Origin: Parerythrobacter jejuensis
Lineage (GTDB): Bacteria > Pseudomonadota > Alphaproteobacteria > Sphingomonadales > Sphingomonadaceae
Direction of reading: 5' to 3'
DNA length: 64,000 nucleotides
Assembly (NCBI RefSeq): GCF_039536765.1
Contig: NZ_BAAAZF010000001.1
Span: forward strand, 2,811,501 to 2,875,500
Part shown: positions 1-9,203 of the stretch, piece by piece
Layout: every line of letters begins with the position of its first letter
How positions within the stretch are numbered: position 1 is the first letter of the stretch
Notes under the pieces: model-generated
What the model was told of the DNA's origin: nothing
The model's input: only the letters and a program-made list of their open reading frames with translations
The model's database searches: none
Translations under genes and position numbers: made by a program

Positions 1-723
1 GCGATTGAAGCGGCTGCGCGGCGCGATCATGTCGCTGGAGACTTTGAAATCCTGAGTCGCCAATCCCTTGATGGCGTTGGCCAGGCCCGGCGCAGCCTTG
101 GCCGCAACTTCCAGCTGCTTCATCGGGTTGGTGAGGGCGGAGAGATAGCTTTTGCCCAGCAGTTCGATCGGGTTCGGAATCTTCTCCGGCTTCCACTCGT
201 CCGGCGCGTTGGGGGCGGCCTCGTTCGGATCGAGCGTGTGCATCGCTTCCATCAGGTCAATCCCGCTCATCCCGTCGATCGCGGCGTGGTGGACCTTGGT
301 GACCATGGCAAAACTGCCCGGAGTGACACCGGGGATATTGTCGAGGCCTTCCACCACGGTGAATTCCCATGGCGGGCGGGTCAGATCCAGCGGGCGGGCA
401 AAGATGCGCGCGGCTTGAATACACATCTGGCGCCAGTCACCCGGTTTGGGCAGCGCGACGTGGCGCACGTGATATTCCAGGTCGAAATCGGGGTCTTCGA
501 TCCAATAGGGATAGTCGAGCTCGAACGGAACACGGACCAGCCGCTGGCGGATCGTCTTGGAAAGCTGCATCCGGCTTTCGAAGAAGCCGAGAATATCCTT
601 GAAGCGGACAAAGCCGCCCGGCGCCGTTTCCGGATTGTATATGAGTATCGAGCCGATATGCATCGGCGACGTCGGCGTTTCCAGCGCGACGAAACTCGCA
701 TCCATCCCCTGCAATTGGCGCAA
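1..723 (-). CDS. wax ester synthase/diacylglycerol acyltransferase (WS/DGAT) family protein, 3' end outside the window
   Basis: This is the N-terminal part of a WS/DGAT-type acyltransferase, which transfers acyl groups from acyl-CoA to alcohols or diacylglycerol. The acceptor motif HHAAIDG is visible at about residue 143, and the N terminus (MRQLQGMDASF, then PTSPMHIGS) matches the family. Start choice: AGGAGG at 735-730 lies directly against an ATG at 729 but six bases before an in-frame TTG at 723. TTG also gives the family-typical N terminus, so I chose it. The gene runs off the left edge, so about 240 of the usual 450-500 residues are seen. The substrate cannot be told from this part. Confidence 0.85.
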   Translation of the reverse strand, partial: MRQLQGMDASFVALETPTSPMHIGSILIYNPETAPGGFVRFKDILGFFESRMQLSKTIRQRLVRVPFELDYPYWIEDPDFDLEYHVRHVALPKPGDWRQMCIQAARIFARPLDLTRPPWEFTVVEGLDNIPGVTPGSFAMVTKVHHAAIDGMSGIDLMEAMHTLDPNEAAPNAPDEWKPEKIPNPIELLGKSYLSALTNPMKQLEVAAKAAPGLANAIKGLATQDFKVSSDMIAPRSRFNR

Positions 724-950
724 AGGCATCCTCCTGCAATTCCTGTCCGCGCTATCGCTTCGCTACTTGAGCGCGAGCTCTTGGCCCGGCCCCGGTGCGC
801 TGCAATTCGAACGCAGAACTGCCCGCTTTTGCGGATCTATGATGCAGGCGTAACAGATGGCCGAGTCACGTCAACTTGCCGCGCCCGTCAACAGGTTCCC
901 TAGCGGAAGGGCTTCCCTGTGTGGGACACGGCCCCTAAATCGCAGGGGCA

Positions 951-2906
951 ATGGCCAAATCACCTGCCGGATCCCCGCACGACCCCAGAGGAGCCGAGCG
1001 TTTCAACGAGGAACGCGCGGCCTATACGGTTGCCAGTGCCAAGCCCGACCTGGAGGGCGGTATCAAGGCGATCCGCGAGGTGGTGGACACGCTCAAGCCC
1101 AAGCCCGGCGTTTACCGCATGCTCGATACGCGCGGGGACGTGCTGTATGTCGGCAAGGCGCGCAGCCTGAAGGCGCGAGTGGCGAATTACACCCAGATCA
1201 ACAACCTCACCAATCGCCTGCAGCGCATGGTCAGCCAGACGCGCGGGATGGAGATTGTCACCACCAATTCAGAGGCTGAGGCGCTGCTGCTCGAAGCACA
1301 GTTCATCAAGCGTTTTCGCCCGCCTTTCAATGTCTTGCTGCGCGATGATAAGAGTTTCCCCTTCATCCTGCTGCGGGCGGACCATGCCTATCCGCGGATC
1401 ATGAAACATCGCGGGGCGCGGCGGGCCAAAGGCAATTATTACGGTCCGTTTGCGAGTGCGGGCAGCGTCAACACCACTATTAATGCGCTTCAGAAACTGT
1501 TCCTTCTAAGGTCTTGTACCGACAGCTTTTTCAGCAATCGTGACCGGCCCTGCCTGCTGTACCAGATCAAGCGGTGCAGCGCGCCCTGTGTGGGCCGGAT
1601 CGATGAGGCAGGATATGAGGAGCTGGTGCGCGAGGCGAAGGATTTCCTCGGTGGGAAATCGGACGCGGTGCAGCGCAAGATCGAAAGCCAGATGGCCAAG
1701 GCTGCGGAGGAGCTCGATTTCGAAACCGCCGCGATCCTGCGTGACCGGCTGCGCGCGGCGACCTTCATCCAGGGCAGCCAGGCGATCAATGCCAGCGGGG
1801 TGGGCGATGCCGATGTGTTCGCGCTGGCGCACAAGAACGGCCAGATCGCGGTGCAGGCCTTCTTCATTCGCGGCGGACAAAACTGGGGCCACCGCGCCTT
1901 CTTCCCCACCCATACCAAGGATGTGGACGAGGGGGCCGTGCTCGCCAATGTGCTGGCGCAATTCTACGAAGAGGTGCCGCCGCCCAAAACGATCCTGGTC
2001 GATCGCGCGTTGGAGGATCAGGCGCTGATCGAAGCTGCCTTCGCGGAAAGCGCGGGGCACAAGGTCAGCCTCTCGATCCCGCAGCGGGGAGACCGGCGCA
2101 AACTGATGGAACAGGCCAGCCGCAATGCCACCGAAGCGCTGGACCGGCGGCTGGCGGAACGCGGCACACAGGCCAAGCTCAACCGCGAGCTGGCCGAATT
2201 CCTGGAATTAGACGCGCCGCCGGAGCGGATCGAGGTCTATGATAACAGCCATATCCAGGGCGCAAAGGCAGTCGGCGCGATGGTGGTCGCGGGGCCGGAG
2301 GGCTTCGACAAGGGCCAGTACCGCAAATTCAACATCAAGACCGCGCAGACCAATGACGATTTCGGCATGATGCGCGAAGTGATGCAGCGCCGGTTCCGCA
2401 AGCTGGCCGAGGATGGCGGCGATACGGGCAAGAAGGATACGCACGAAACGATCTGGCCCGATCTGGTGCTGATCGATGGCGGCAAGGGGCAGATGAGCAC
2501 GGTGCGCGATACGCTGGCGGAAATGGGCATCGAAAATGTCCCGCTGATCGCCATTGCCAAGGGGCCGGACCACGGACGCGAGGGGCGTGAAGTGTTCCAT
2601 TTCCCCGACGGGCGCGAGAAGACGCTGCCGGTCAATTCGCCGCTACTGTTCCACCTCCAGCGCCTGCGCGACGAGGTCCACCGCTACGTCATCGGCGCCC
2701 ACCGCGCCAAACGCAGCCGCGCCATTACCGCCTCACCACTCGACGAAATCCCCGGCATCGGCCCGGCAAGAAAGCGCGCCCTGCTGCTGCATTTCGGCAC
2801 CGCGAGCAAGGTCCGCGCCGCCGCGCTGGAAGACCTGCAACGCGCGCCGGGCGTGAGTGATGCCGTGGCGCGCAAGGTGTATGATTTTTATCATGCTGGG
2901 GGGTGA
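951..2906 (+). CDS. uvrC: excinuclease ABC subunit C
   Basis: UvrC makes the dual incisions in UvrABC nucleotide excision repair. In 651 residues it has the GIY-YIG nuclease domain (GVY at about 53, YVGKA at about 66), the cysteine cluster CLLYQIKRCSAPC of the middle region, a UVR domain that contacts UvrB (about residues 240-275), the RNase H-like second nuclease beginning IEVYDNSHIQG, and a C-terminal helix-hairpin-helix (IPGIGPARKRALL). Length is normal. The start is an ATG preceded by a GCAGGGGC purine stretch. The next gene begins within its last codons. I see no LexA-type GTTC-N7-GTTC box upstream. Confidence 0.97.
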   Translation: MAKSPAGSPHDPRGAERFNEERAAYTVASAKPDLEGGIKAIREVVDTLKPKPGVYRMLDTRGDVLYVGKARSLKARVANYTQINNLTNRLQRMVSQTRGMEIVTTNSEAEALLLEAQFIKRFRPPFNVLLRDDKSFPFILLRADHAYPRIMKHRGARRAKGNYYGPFASAGSVNTTINALQKLFLLRSCTDSFFSNRDRPCLLYQIKRCSAPCVGRIDEAGYEELVREAKDFLGGKSDAVQRKIESQMAKAAEELDFETAAILRDRLRAATFIQGSQAINASGVGDADVFALAHKNGQIAVQAFFIRGGQNWGHRAFFPTHTKDVDEGAVLANVLAQFYEEVPPPKTILVDRALEDQALIEAAFAESAGHKVSLSIPQRGDRRKLMEQASRNATEALDRRLAERGTQAKLNRELAEFLELDAPPERIEVYDNSHIQGAKAVGAMVVAGPEGFDKGQYRKFNIKTAQTNDDFGMMREVMQRRFRKLAEDGGDTGKKDTHETIWPDLVLIDGGKGQMSTVRDTLAEMGIENVPLIAIAKGPDHGREGREVFHFPDGREKTLPVNSPLLFHLQRLRDEVHRYVIGAHRAKRSRAITASPLDEIPGIGPARKRALLLHFGTASKVRAAALEDLQRAPGVSDAVARKVYDFYHAGG

Positions 2907-4300
2907 GGGAACCGGCCCGCATTCGTGTCGTTGGTGACAGGCCGGCCGAGACGCCATTTCTGAGGCAGAGCTTGAAAGCCTATCGTGATCCTATCCGCCT
3001 GATACCGGTACTGTTTCTCGGCGTGATTGCGTTGGGGACGCTGCTGCTTAGCCTGCCTATCGCAACCGCGGACGGCACGCCCACGCCCATCCTCACCGCG
3101 CTGTTCACTTCGACTTCGGCGGTGGCGGTCACCGGGCTGATCGTCGTCGATACCGCGACCTATTGGTCGCCGTTCGGGCAGGGCGTGATCCTGCTGCTGT
3201 TCCAGATCGGCGGGTTCGGGATCATGACGGCAGCGACATTGTTCGGCCTGATGGCAGGGCGCGGCTTCGGCCTGCGCGACCGGATGGCGACACAGGTGGA
3301 GCGCAGCCGGCTCGATGTCGGCGATGCGCGCTCGGTGCTCAAGCTGGTGCTGGTAATCACGCTGGTGGTCGAAGCGATCGTTGCGGTGATCCTGACCGCG
3401 CGGCTCTATGTCGCCTACGACCACACCTTCGGCGAAGCGCTGTGGCACGGCGTCTTCCACTCGGTCAGCGCGTTCAACAATGCGGGCTTTTCCAGCTATT
3501 CGGACAGCGTGATGGGGTACCAGACCGACGCCGTGGTGCTGGTGCCGATCATGATCGCAGTCATCATCACCGCGCTTGGCTTCCCGGTGATGCAAGACCT
3601 GCGCGAGCATCGCCTAACCTGGGGCCGCTGGAGCCTGCATAGCAAGATCACCGTCGCCGGGACGGGCATCCTGCTTGCCATCGGGTTCGCCTCAGTGCTG
3701 GCGATGGAGTGGAACAACCCCGACACGCTCGGACCAATGGGGCTCGGCTCGAAGCTGCTCAATTCCGCATTCCATTCGGTCATGCCGCGCACCGCCGGGT
3801 TCAACAGCCTCGATGTCGGTTCATTCGAGGACGAGACGCTGATGACCAATTACCTGCTGATGTTCATCGGCGGGGGCAGCGCGGGGACGGCAGGCGGCAT
3901 CAAGATCACAACATTCGCGGTGCTGGTCGCCATCGTGCTGAGCGAGATCGCGCGGCGGCGCGATGCAGGGCTGTTCGGGCGGCGCTTCGGTCATGCGATC
4001 GAGCGGCAGGCGCTGACGGTGGTGTCGCTGGCCGGGGCGCTGATATTCTCGGCCACCGCGTTTCTGTCCATGACCACGCCTCTGCCCTTCGAAGACCTGC
4101 TGTTCGAGGCGATCTCCGCCTTCTCGACCGTCGGCCTTTCGACCGGAGTGACCGGCGAATTGCCGCCTTCGGGGCAACTCGTCATAATCGCCCTGATGTT
4201 CATCGGGCGGGTTGGCACGATCACCGTCGCCACGGCTCTCGCGCTCGGCGCGGCACCACAGAAATTCCGCTATCCGGAGGAGAATCCCATTGTCGGCTAA
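2903..4300 (+). CDS. ktrB: KtrB/TrkH-type potassium uptake membrane subunit
   Basis: Channel-like membrane subunit of a K+ uptake system. All four pore repeats with selectivity-filter glycines are visible: SAVAVTGL, SAFNNAGF, SVMPRTAGFNS and SAFSTVGLSTG. The short N terminus and a total length of 465 residues fit KtrB better than the longer TrkH. Start is GTG at 2903, overlapping the uvrC stop (GTGA); no ATG lies between it and the first membrane helix. The next gene encodes the matching RCK gating subunit and overlaps it by 11 bases, so the pair forms one K+ uptake unit. Na+ dependence, common in Ktr systems, is not tested by the sequence. Confidence 0.93.
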   Translation: MREPARIRVVGDRPAETPFLRQSLKAYRDPIRLIPVLFLGVIALGTLLLSLPIATADGTPTPILTALFTSTSAVAVTGLIVVDTATYWSPFGQGVILLLFQIGGFGIMTAATLFGLMAGRGFGLRDRMATQVERSRLDVGDARSVLKLVLVITLVVEAIVAVILTARLYVAYDHTFGEALWHGVFHSVSAFNNAGFSSYSDSVMGYQTDAVVLVPIMIAVIITALGFPVMQDLREHRLTWGRWSLHSKITVAGTGILLAIGFASVLAMEWNNPDTLGPMGLGSKLLNSAFHSVMPRTAGFNSLDVGSFEDETLMTNYLLMFIGGGSAGTAGGIKITTFAVLVAIVLSEIARRRDAGLFGRRFGHAIERQALTVVSLAGALIFSATAFLSMTTPLPFEDLLFEAISAFSTVGLSTGVTGELPPSGQLVIIALMFIGRVGTITVATALALGAAPQKFRYPEENPIVG

Positions 4301-4955
4301 TCAACGTAAACCCGTGCTCGTCGCAGGCCTCGGCCGTTTTGGTGGCTCCGTCGCCCGCACGCTCCAGCGGATGGGTCACGAAGTACTCGGCACCGATGTG
4401 GCGGCCGACAGGGTGCAGGAATATGCGGACGATCTGACTCAAGCGGTAGAGGCCGATTGCACCGACATGACGTGCCTTAAGCAGCTTGGCGCTGGCGATT
4501 TCGAGGCCGCCGTGGTCGGCATTGGCAGCGACATCGAAGCCAGCGTGCTGACGGTGCTGGCGCTCAGTGACATGGGGATCACCAACGTTTGGGCCAAGGC
4601 GACCAACGACAAGCACGCCCGCATCCTTGAGCGGACGGGGGCAACGCATGTCGTCTTCCCTGAAGAGCGCATGGGTGAGCGGGTGGCGCACCTGCTCAAT
4701 GAACGCCTGCTCGACTTCATCGACTTCGGCGACGATTTCGCGATCGCGCGGCTCACAGCCCCTGAGCCGATCATCGGCGTGCCACTCGTCACCAGCGAAT
4801 GCCGCAAGAAGCATAATGTGACGGTGGTGGGCGTGAAGCGCGAAGGCGAGGATTTCATCCATGCCGTGCCCGACACGCTGATCATGCCGAGCGACGTGCT
4901 GGTCGTCTCGGGCAAGATCGACAAGATTGAGGCGTTTGCGGCTCTAGGTGATTGA
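4290..4955 (+). CDS. ktrA: KtrA/TrkA-type RCK gating subunit of potassium uptake
   Basis: Cytoplasmic RCK protein that gates KtrB by binding nucleotide. The Rossmann motif GLGRFGGSVAR is at about residues 13-23, followed by the RCK_N domain and a C-terminal TrkA_C domain (about 140-221). One RCK_N/TrkA_C unit in 221 residues is the KtrA architecture; TrkA has two. I chose TTG at 4290 because AGGAG at 4278-4282 stands seven bases before it and the resulting N terminus is directly followed by the Rossmann strand. Upstream frames would extend into ktrB with no conserved sequence. Confidence 0.92.
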   Translation: MSANQRKPVLVAGLGRFGGSVARTLQRMGHEVLGTDVAADRVQEYADDLTQAVEADCTDMTCLKQLGAGDFEAAVVGIGSDIEASVLTVLALSDMGITNVWAKATNDKHARILERTGATHVVFPEERMGERVAHLLNERLLDFIDFGDDFAIARLTAPEPIIGVPLVTSECRKKHNVTVVGVKREGEDFIHAVPDTLIMPSDVLVVSGKIDKIEAFAALGD

Positions 4956-5004
4956 TGCGCTAGGACCTTTCCTACACCCCTCATCCTGTGCCTTACCTTT
5001 GGCG

Positions 5005-5505
5005 ATGAAGCAGTATCGCCCCTCGCGCCCCAAACTCTTTCGCCGTTCGCTCACAAACATTCCACTGTTCCATGCTGTCCCCATACGCATTCGTGTGGAT
5101 GGGTGGACGCCGTTGCGGCAGGCGGAGTTTATCGGGATGCTCGCGCAGACTCGTTCGGTGGCGGCGGCGGCGCGGTTTGTCGGGATGGGGCGGGAGAGTG
5201 CCTATCGGCTGCGCGGTCGGCCTGGGGCGGCGAGCTTCTGTGCGGCGTGGGATGCGGCGCTAGGCAAGGGTATGGGGAAGGGCATTGGCATGGGCCTCGG
5301 CCAGCCGCCTTCCACGGCACATCATGCCACGCGAAAGTCCACACTTTCGGAGCTGGAATGGCGGGTTGAGACCGGGTTGTGGCAAGTCATCCTGCACCAC
5401 GGTCGCTATCTCGGGGTGCGCAAAAAGCTCGATAATTCAGCGCTTTTGATGCTCACGCGGCGGATCGACCGGATCGAGCACGGCATTCGGGACCGCGCGC
5501 GATGA
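5005..5505 (+). CDS. helix-turn-helix protein of unknown function
   Basis: A 166-residue protein with an HTH-like segment (RQAEFIGMLAQTRSVAAAAR then VGMGRESAYRLRGR, about residues 40-75), resembling LysR- or Trp-repressor-like DNA-binding folds: SVAAAA reads as helix two and the ESAYRLR stretch as the recognition helix. A Gly/Met-rich stretch follows (GKGMGKGIGMGLG), then a helical C terminus. I recall comparable proteins in sphingomonads but cannot name a family. Start at ATG 5005 rather than an upstream frame overlapping ktrA, because the Pro/Arg-rich N terminus begins there. No effector domain is visible. Function unknown; DNA binding is inferred. Confidence 0.7.
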   Translation: MKQYRPSRPKLFRRSLTNIPLFHAVPIRIRVDGWTPLRQAEFIGMLAQTRSVAAAARFVGMGRESAYRLRGRPGAASFCAAWDAALGKGMGKGIGMGLGQPPSTAHHATRKSTLSELEWRVETGLWQVILHHGRYLGVRKKLDNSALLMLTRRIDRIEHGIRDRAR

Positions 5506-5558
5506 CGGAAAGTCACAGTTTTGCAAACCGCAGTTGGTGCTCCATCCGGAAAGGTGCC

Positions 5559-5978
5559 TCAGCCCTCGACCGCCCCGTCACCCTTCCACCAGTCCGTCAG
5601 CGACAGCGCCCGCACCTTGGCCGTGCCCGCCAGCACCAGCAGCCCGGCCATGATCCCCAGGTTCTTGACGAAGTTCTGCGTCTCATGCTGCACCCGCTCC
5701 GGCTCCATGCTCCAGAAGTCGTGCAGCATGAGATTGACCAGCAGGATGTAGAGCACGAAGCCATAGGCCACGAAACGCACATGCCGCCCCGCGATCAGCA
5801 TCAGCCCGCCCACGATGTTCACGCCCGTAGCAAACCACATCAGCGGCAGCGCGAAGGGCACGCCATTGGCCTCCATATAGGCCACCGTCTCCGCCGGCCC
5901 CGCCAGCTTCATCAGCCCGGGCAGCAGGAAATACAGCCCCAGCAGGATGCGTCCGATGGTGATGCTCGTTTGCGCCAC
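5559..5978 (-). CDS. DoxX family membrane protein
   Basis: A 139-residue protein with four predicted membrane helices and the DoxX-family opening (ITIGRILLGLYFLLPGLMK). DoxX-like proteins are small inner-membrane proteins of mostly unknown role, some linked to thiol or quinone redox homeostasis. Start is GTG at 5978 with GGGGGA six bases upstream on the minus strand. It stands alone, convergent with the HTH gene and divergent from the AbgT transporter. Confidence 0.85.
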   Translation of the reverse strand: MAQTSITIGRILLGLYFLLPGLMKLAGPAETVAYMEANGVPFALPLMWFATGVNIVGGLMLIAGRHVRFVAYGFVLYILLVNLMLHDFWSMEPERVQHETQNFVKNLGIMAGLLVLAGTAKVRALSLTDWWKGDGAVEG

Positions 5979-6142
5979 GTTATGTCCCCCTCCATTGTGC
6001 GGGCACGTCTAGAGCGCGGCCCCGGTGGCGACAAGCCGGACGGGTTCGGGCCGATTGCGCCGCTTCCTCGGCTTTGGTTCATCTTGACCGCTCTAGCCCC
6101 TGCGTTAGACGCCCACCTTTGTGACCCGCCAGCGAGGCCAGC

Positions 6143-7747
6143 ATGAGCGAACTTCCCGCCACGACCGATCAATACACCCAAGGCAAGCGCAACGCCTTCA
6201 CCCGCTTCCTCGACGGGGTGGAATGGCTGGGCAACCTGTTGCCGCATCCGGTCACGCTGTTTGCCCTGCTGGCGGTGGGCATCGTGTTCCTTTCCGGCCT
6301 GCTCGGCTGGATGGATGTTTCGGTGGTGGACCCGCGCCCGGCTGGCGCGAAGGGCGTGGCAGAGGATGGCATGATCCGCGCGGTCAGCCTGATGGATGGC
6401 GACGGAATCCGGCGCATCTTCACCAATCTGGTCGACAACTTCACCGGCTTTGCGCCGCTCGGCGTGGTGCTGGTGGCGATGCTGGGCGTAGGCGTGGCGG
6501 AGCATTCGGGGCTGCTCAGCGCCGCTGTCCGCTCGATGGTATTGGGCGCGCCCAAGCATCTGGTGACGGTCGCCATCGTGTTTGCCGGCATCATCTCCAA
6601 CACCGCGTCCGAAGTCGGCTATGTGGTACTGATCCCGCTCGCCGCTGCGATCTTTTACGCTCTCGGGCGGCATCCGCTGGCTGGCATGGCGGCCGCCTTT
6701 GCGGGCGTTTCGGGCGGATACAGCGCGAACCTGCTGATCGGCACTATCGACCCGCTGCTGGCCGGGATCACGCAGGAAGCCGCGCAGCTGATCGATCCGG
6801 ACTATACCGTGGTCGCGACGGCGAACTGGTACTTCATGTTCGCCTCCACCTTCCTGATCACGCTGATCGGCTCGCTGGTAACGATCTACATCGTCGAACC
6901 CAAGCTGGGAGCTTATGACAGCTCGCGCGCGGACGAGACGATCCTCGACGACCGGATGATGGACGAAGTCACCGACACCGAACGCAAGGGTCTGCGCTGG
7001 GCAGGCCTTGCCTTGCTGGCTGTGCTGGGCCTGATGGCGCTGGTGCTGGTTCCCGATTGGGGCATCCTGCGCAATCCGGACAATGGGGACCGCATCGACA
7101 GCCCGTTCTTCGACGGGTTCGTGGTGTGGATCTTCATCTTCTTCGTCACTGTCGGCTATGCCTATGGCCGCGCGGTCGGCACGATGAAGACCGATCGCGA
7201 TGTGATCGATGCGATGGCCAAGGCGCTCAGCTCGCTGGGGCTGTATATCGTGCTGGTGTTCTTCGCCGCGCAATTCGTGGCGTTCTTCGGCTGGACCAAT
7301 CTGGGCGCAATTACGGCGGTGACGGGCGCCAACTTCCTGGTCGAAACCGGGATGACCGGCCCGACTATCTTCTTCATGTTCATCCTGTTGTGCGCGCTGA
7401 TCAACCTCTCGCTCGGCTCGGCCAGTGCGCAATGGGCGGTGACTGCGCCTATCTTCGTGCCGATGCTGATGCTGATTGGCTATGCGCCCGAGGCGATCCA
7501 GGCGGCGTACCGGATCGGCGACAGCACCACCAATATCATCACTCCGATGATGAGCTATTTCGGACTGATCCTTGCCTGGGCCACGCGCTATGACAAGAAT
7601 CTGGGTGTCGGCACGCTGATCGCGATGATGCTGCCCTATTCGATGGTCTTCATCGTCTTTTGGTCGGTGTTCTTCTACCTGTGGACGTTCGTGCTGGGCA
7701 TCCCCGTCGGGCCAGGCTCCCCGACCTACTACGAGATGGCAAACTGA
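6143..7747 (+). CDS. AbgT family transporter
   Basis: A 534-residue inner-membrane transporter of the AbgT family, whose characterised members import p-aminobenzoyl-glutamate or export sulfonamides with the proton motive force. Family hallmarks seen: the N-terminal WLGNLLPHPVTLF segment, the FAGIISNTASEVGYVVLIPL re-entrant region (about 150-170), and a second one near GDSTTNIITPMMSY (about 455). Many hydrophobic helices are interrupted by a soluble loop at about 260-290. No amidohydrolase (abgA/abgB) is adjacent, so a pABA-glutamate salvage operon is not supported and the substrate is open. Confidence 0.92.
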   Translation: MSELPATTDQYTQGKRNAFTRFLDGVEWLGNLLPHPVTLFALLAVGIVFLSGLLGWMDVSVVDPRPAGAKGVAEDGMIRAVSLMDGDGIRRIFTNLVDNFTGFAPLGVVLVAMLGVGVAEHSGLLSAAVRSMVLGAPKHLVTVAIVFAGIISNTASEVGYVVLIPLAAAIFYALGRHPLAGMAAAFAGVSGGYSANLLIGTIDPLLAGITQEAAQLIDPDYTVVATANWYFMFASTFLITLIGSLVTIYIVEPKLGAYDSSRADETILDDRMMDEVTDTERKGLRWAGLALLAVLGLMALVLVPDWGILRNPDNGDRIDSPFFDGFVVWIFIFFVTVGYAYGRAVGTMKTDRDVIDAMAKALSSLGLYIVLVFFAAQFVAFFGWTNLGAITAVTGANFLVETGMTGPTIFFMFILLCALINLSLGSASAQWAVTAPIFVPMLMLIGYAPEAIQAAYRIGDSTTNIITPMMSYFGLILAWATRYDKNLGVGTLIAMMLPYSMVFIVFWSVFFYLWTFVLGIPVGPGSPTYYEMAN

Positions 7748-7754
7748 GAGCCGG

Positions 7755-9098
7755 TCATTTCCGCCACCCTCCGAGCTTGACCGAACCGGCTATCATCACG
7801 CCAAACACCGTCATGGCGGCGGCTGCGGCGATGTAGATGCCATCGAGACCATAGCCGAGTTGGAAGGCCAGGAACCATCCGCCGCCCAGCGCGAGTATGA
7901 CGCGCAGGATGGTGGCCGCCACGGGCCAGAACATGAAGCCCGCGCCTTGGCTGGCAAAATAGAGGGAGAGGCCCAGGCCCTGAAAGGCGTAGAACGGGCC
8001 GACGATACCGATATAGGATTTGGCTGCCGCGAAGGCTGCCGGGTCTTGCGTGAAGGCACCGATCCAGCGGTCCGGAAACAAGGTGAGGATCAATCCCAGC
8101 AGGCCGGCCAGCGCGGCTGACATCACACCGCCGGTCCAGCCAATCCGTTCAGCGCGGGCAATGTCGCCTGCGCCGATGGCGAGGCCGACAAGCGATGTCA
8201 TCGCCGCGCCGATCCCGAAGATCAGAGGGATCAGGAGGAACTCGATCCGCGATCCGATCCCGTAACCCGCCAGCGCCGCTTCGCCGAACGTTGCGACCAT
8301 CGCGGTGAGGCTGAGAATGATCAGCACGGTCAGGATGGGTGAGAGCGAGGCGGGGCCAGCAACGGAGAAGATATCGCGGAACAGCCGCGCTTCAAACACC
8401 AAGGCCGTGCGCTTGAGCTGGATGACTCGGCCCGGTTTGGCAAGAATGGACAACATCACCAGACTGATCACAAAGCTGGTGGTCACTGCGGAGATCGCTG
8501 CTCCGGCAATGCCGAATTGCGGCACACCCAGCAGGCCAAGCACGAGGACGGCTGTGAGCGGCACCTGCACAAACGCCCCGATCACCATCAGAACGGCAGG
8601 TAGCGCCATGTCGCCCATTCCCCGGAAAACTGCGCCAATGACGCCCAGCAACCATATGAAAAGTCCGCCGCAAAACAGGATCAGACAATAAGTTGCTGCC
8701 TGCGCAAGGATATCATCGCTCCCGCCAAGGGTGCGTAGCAGTGTGTCGCCAGCAGTCAGGAAAAGTACGAGAAACAGGGCGGATCCTGCGGCGCAAATCG
8801 CCAGAGCGTGCCAGATCAATCTTTGTGCAGCGTTGCTATCTCCCCGGCCCAGCGCGCGTGCAATGGAGGATGTGACAGCCCCGCCTACCGCGCCGCCCGC
8901 CATCGCCTGCATCAGCATCAGGAGCGGGAAAGAAAGCGCAATCGCTGCCAGCGAAGACGTGCCGAGCTGACCGATGATCCAAACCTCTGCCAGGCTGACA
9001 GTAGACTGAATCATGAAAGCCAGAGAGTTGGGTGTGGCCATCTTGACCAGAAGCGTGCCCGGAGGCGCGGTCAAGAACAGGCGGGTTCGTTCATCCAT
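7755..9098 (-). CDS. MATE family efflux transporter
   Basis: A 447-residue multidrug and toxin extrusion pump, exchanging organic cations for H+ or Na+ across the inner membrane. Twelve hydrophobic segments are arranged as two similar halves, with the typical first helices PNSLAFMIQSTVSLAEVWII and the AVGGAVTSSIARALGRGD segment. The start ATG at 9098 (MDERTRLFLTAPPG) follows a stretch without protein character, so a longer upstream frame is rejected. It is convergent with the AbgT gene (7 bases apart) and divergent from the VTT gene. Confidence 0.9.
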   Translation of the reverse strand: MDERTRLFLTAPPGTLLVKMATPNSLAFMIQSTVSLAEVWIIGQLGTSSLAAIALSFPLLMLMQAMAGGAVGGAVTSSIARALGRGDSNAAQRLIWHALAICAAGSALFLVLFLTAGDTLLRTLGGSDDILAQAATYCLILFCGGLFIWLLGVIGAVFRGMGDMALPAVLMVIGAFVQVPLTAVLVLGLLGVPQFGIAGAAISAVTTSFVISLVMLSILAKPGRVIQLKRTALVFEARLFRDIFSVAGPASLSPILTVLIILSLTAMVATFGEAALAGYGIGSRIEFLLIPLIFGIGAAMTSLVGLAIGAGDIARAERIGWTGGVMSAALAGLLGLILTLFPDRWIGAFTQDPAAFAAAKSYIGIVGPFYAFQGLGLSLYFASQGAGFMFWPVAATILRVILALGGGWFLAFQLGYGLDGIYIAAAAAMTVFGVMIAGSVKLGGWRK

Positions 9099-9203
9099 GC
9101 GATCGGTGGCCTTTGATCGATTCTGGTCGCAGCGGTGGCTGATCAAGGGTAGGTTGTAAATCGAAACTATGATGGCCACACGGTTGTCGACCGCCTCAAC
9201 GGA

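Noticed and set aside
5912-7432. Open frame of about 500 codons on the minus strand opposite the AbgT gene
   Set aside because: Its product is rich in His, Gln and Arg, typical of an antisense shadow of a membrane-protein gene.
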